Positions 62,851 through 64,000 of a stretch of 64,000 bases of DNA are shown one piece after another. The number at the start of each line of letters is the position of its first letter. Positions within the stretch are counted from its first letter, which is position 1. A program made the position numbers and the translations under genes. Under the pieces are notes generated by a model. It was not told the DNA's origin and made no database searches. It saw nothing but the letters and a program-made list of their open reading frames with translations. The stretch is from Bacteroidales bacterium (GTDB taxonomy: Bacteria; Bacteroidota; Bacteroidia; Bacteroidales; Lentimicrobiaceae). The DNA lies in contig JAEUTG010000019.1 of the NCBI GenBank assembly GCA_016788045.1, forward strand, positions 31,463 through 95,462, written 5' to 3'.

Positions 62851-62874
62851 AAGCCGGTATACCCGGCTTTTTTT
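62851..62874 (+). terminator. Terminator after tRNA-Asn
   Basis: AAGCCGG/CCGGCTT with a short loop and seven T residues begins 7 bp after the tRNA. It also lies directly before the first GIY-YIG start codon, so that gene has almost no room for a promoter of its own. Confidence 0.85.
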
Positions 62875-62879
62875 CATTT

Positions 62880-63185
62880 ATGATGTACTTTATTTATATC
62901 CTGCGTTCTGAGGTTTCGGGCGATTATTATACCGGCTTTACTGAAGATGTCAATCGCAGGGTGTGGGAACACAACCATTCTGCCCACCATACTTTTACTT
63001 CAAAAAATCGCCCCTGGGTGCTGGTGGCTTCATTCATTGCTTCTGAAGATATGGGTATTGCCATGAAAGCTGAGCGGTTTATTAAAAAGCAGAAATCCAG
63101 GGCCTTCATTGAAAAAATCTGTACTATGGACAAAATCGATCTGCCAATGGCTCAGTTGGTTAAAGCCCCGGATTCCCGGGATTAA
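62880..63185 (+). CDS. GIY-YIG endonuclease-like protein, copy 1, ending in tRNA-derived tail
   Basis: This 101-residue protein has a UPF0213/YhbQ-type GIY-YIG domain in residues about 1-83: YFIYILRSEVSGDYYTGFTE with the two motif tyrosine strands, the arginine in NRRVWEHN, and the catalytic-type glutamate in MKAERFIKKQKSR. The last ~14 residues (PMAQLVKAPDSRD) are encoded by a broken tRNA-Asn copy, and the stop TAA is part of its anticodon arm. GIY-YIG proteins cut DNA or RNA; this small class is largely uncharacterised. ATG 62883 is an alternative start. Confidence 0.82.
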   Translation: MMYFIYILRSEVSGDYYTGFTEDVNRRVWEHNHSAHHTFTSKNRPWVLVASFIASEDMGIAMKAERFIKKQKSRAFIEKICTMDKIDLPMAQLVKAPDSRD

Positions 63186-63234
63186 TCAGAGGGTCGTCCC
63201 GGGAGCACAGCGATCCGGGATCTAGCAGGGGGAG
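63141..63234 (+). pseudogene. Broken tRNA-Asn copy 3, overlapping the end of GIY-YIG gene 1
   Basis: GGCTCAGTTGGTTAAAGC resembles the tRNA D arm. CCCGGATTCCCGGGA replaces the anticodon 5' half, then TTAATCAGAGGGTCG. A second palindrome (TCCCGG...CCGGGA around GAGCACAGCGAT) replaces most of the T arm. The 3' end TCTAGCAGGGGGAG matches the intact tRNA exactly. The 5' acceptor strand does not pair, so it is not a working tRNA. Confidence 0.82.
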
Positions 63235-63240
63235 CAAAAG

Positions 63241-63264
63241 AAGCCGGTATTCCCGGCTTTTTTT
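63241..63264 (+). terminator. Terminator after broken tRNA-Asn copy 3
   Basis: AAGCCGG/CCGGCTT plus seven T residues, one base different in the loop from the terminator at 62851. It lies in the same place relative to the tRNA 3' end and the next GIY-YIG start, 390 bp later. Confidence 0.85.
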
Positions 63265-63269
63265 CATTT

Positions 63270-63575
63270 ATGATGTACTTTATTTATATCCTGCGTTCTG
63301 AGGTTTCAGGCGATTATTATACCGGCTTTACAGAAGATGTCAATCGCAGGGTGTGGGAACACAACCATTCTGCCCACCATACTTTTACTTCAAAAAATCG
63401 CCCCTGGGTGCTGGTGGCTTCATTCATTGCCTCTGAAGATATGGGCATAACCATGAAGGCAGAGCGGTTTATTAAAAAGCAGAAATCCAGGGCCTTCATT
63501 GAAAAAATCTGTACTATGGACAAAATCGATCTGCCAATGACTCAGTTGGTTAAAGCCCCGACTTCCTGGGATTAA
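63270..63575 (+). CDS. GIY-YIG endonuclease-like protein, copy 2, ending in tRNA-derived tail
   Basis: This 101-residue protein is almost identical to copy 1. The visible residue differences are Ala to Thr in GITMKAER and changes in the tRNA-encoded tail (PMTQLVKAPTSWD). It lies exactly 390 bp from copy 1, so a unit of terminator, nuclease and broken tRNA was duplicated in tandem. All GIY-YIG core residues are kept in both copies, which argues for selection or a very recent duplication. Confidence 0.82.
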   Translation: MMYFIYILRSEVSGDYYTGFTEDVNRRVWEHNHSAHHTFTSKNRPWVLVASFIASEDMGITMKAERFIKKQKSRAFIEKICTMDKIDLPMTQLVKAPTSWD

Positions 63576-63624
63576 TCAGAGGGTCGTTCCGGGAGCACAG
63601 CGATATGGGATCTGGCAGGTGGGC
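63531..63624 (+). pseudogene. Broken tRNA-Asn copy 4, overlapping the end of GIY-YIG gene 2
   Basis: The layout matches copy 3, but the palindromes are decayed: CCCGACTTCCTGGGA in the anticodon arm and TTCCGGGAGC...ATATGGGA in the T arm. The 3' end is also altered (TCTGGCAGGTGGGC). The arms pair less well than in copy 3, so this looks like an older or relaxed copy. Confidence 0.78.
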
Positions 63625-63633
63625 TTAGAAATC

Positions 63634-63667
63634 AGCCACTTACATTCATTTGTGAGTGGCTTTTTTT
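63634..63667 (+). terminator. Terminator closing the tRNA/GIY-YIG cluster
   Basis: AGCCACT and AGTGGCT arms, with a partly paired extension around ATTCATT, are followed by a run of seven T residues. Its sequence differs from the two inner terminators. Confidence 0.8.
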
Positions 63668-64000
63668 ATTTTAATCTTTCGATATCCGGCTCTCCGGAAT
63701 GTTCAATAGTGCCCGTTTTTCTGCCAGTAGCCAACTTTGGGTTTTATCAGATAAACAAGGAACATTGGAGAGATCGCCCCGGAGGGGAGAAAGGTTGATT
63801 GAAAAGCAGGAAGGCATGGTGATTCTAAGGGTCAGAGACCTTTCCTGCTAATTGTGGCAGGCGTCAGGTGAATTAAATTAACGGCGGATTTTTTTCAAAA
63901 CTGCGCCCAGCCTCCCATTTCTTTATCGACAGGGGATTTCACCTTACGCCCCGCCGGGGCTTTAAAGCCAGTTCTTCAGATTTCCGCTATCAACCTTACG
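63668..64000. other. Right-edge region with CCCC/GGGG palindromic repeats
   Basis: No gene is supported. An inverted copy of the 22-kb repeat lies near 63775-63799 (CGCCCCGGAGGGGAGAAAGG). A direct copy with a changed centre (ACCTTACGCCCCGCCGGGGC) lies at 63941-63960. The window ends in the start of another copy (CTATCAACCTTACG). Confidence 0.75.

Overview
The window looks like chromosomal DNA of a Bacteroidota bacterium, probably in or near the order Bacteroidales. Evidence: several genes are preceded by the phylum-specific -7 element TAnnTTTG, some with a -33 TTTG. There is a secreted peptidase with a type IX secretion sorting domain and a TonB-dependent receptor paired with a DUF4249 lipoprotein. 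There is also a fused DAHP synthase/chorismate mutase, an EF-G paralog of the Bacteroides EF-G2 type and a full-length menaquinone operon. Intergenic DNA is rich in heptanucleotide arrays and small GC palindromes. No rRNA, CRISPR array, phage or intact insertion sequence was seen.

Layout. 1-4436: edge fragment of a cysteate-synthase-like PLP enzyme, then a three-gene biotin-dependent acyl-CoA carboxylase operon on the minus strand. 4437-5672: a small toxin-antitoxin pair and tRNA-Arg(CCG). 5724-16854: an IF-2B-like protein, class II aldolase, two twin universal stress proteins around a SPOR protein, then ruvB, queG, arginine deiminase and an M16 peptidase. 16991-26313: a secreted Tiki/ChaN-like protein, a membrane protein, a P-loop kinase, HflX, the aromatic pathway fusion enzyme, asnS and rpoN. 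26438-34989: an S9 oligopeptidase, two uncharacterised proteins, an outer-membrane barrel and a minus-strand run M1 peptidase, AlkD, GNAT, PAP2-like. 35309-39007: TolC and membrane-fusion proteins of an efflux system, then tsaB.

39020-46187 is a compact minus-strand menaquinone operon, thioesterase-menF-menD-menB-menA-menC-menE, with menH not present. 47066-51743 is a plus-strand set of enoyl-CoA hydratase, 3-hydroxyacyl-CoA dehydrogenase and thiolase, plus an ene-reductase. 51819-58293 holds a GH30 glycosidase, a striking 49-bp palindromic tandem array, the EF-G2-like factor, minisatellites and a PfkB kinase. 58294-62190 is the DUF4249/TonB receptor pair.

The most unusual stretch is 62544-63667. 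One promoter leads into two broken tRNA-Asn copies, one intact tRNA-Asn(GTT), and two nearly identical GIY-YIG endonuclease genes. Each nuclease gene ends inside another broken tRNA-Asn copy. In every broken copy the same part of the tRNA, the 5' half of the anticodon arm, is replaced by a GC-rich palindrome. This looks like an undescribed tRNA-associated repeat/nuclease element. Functions are inferred from motifs read by eye; no database search was possible.
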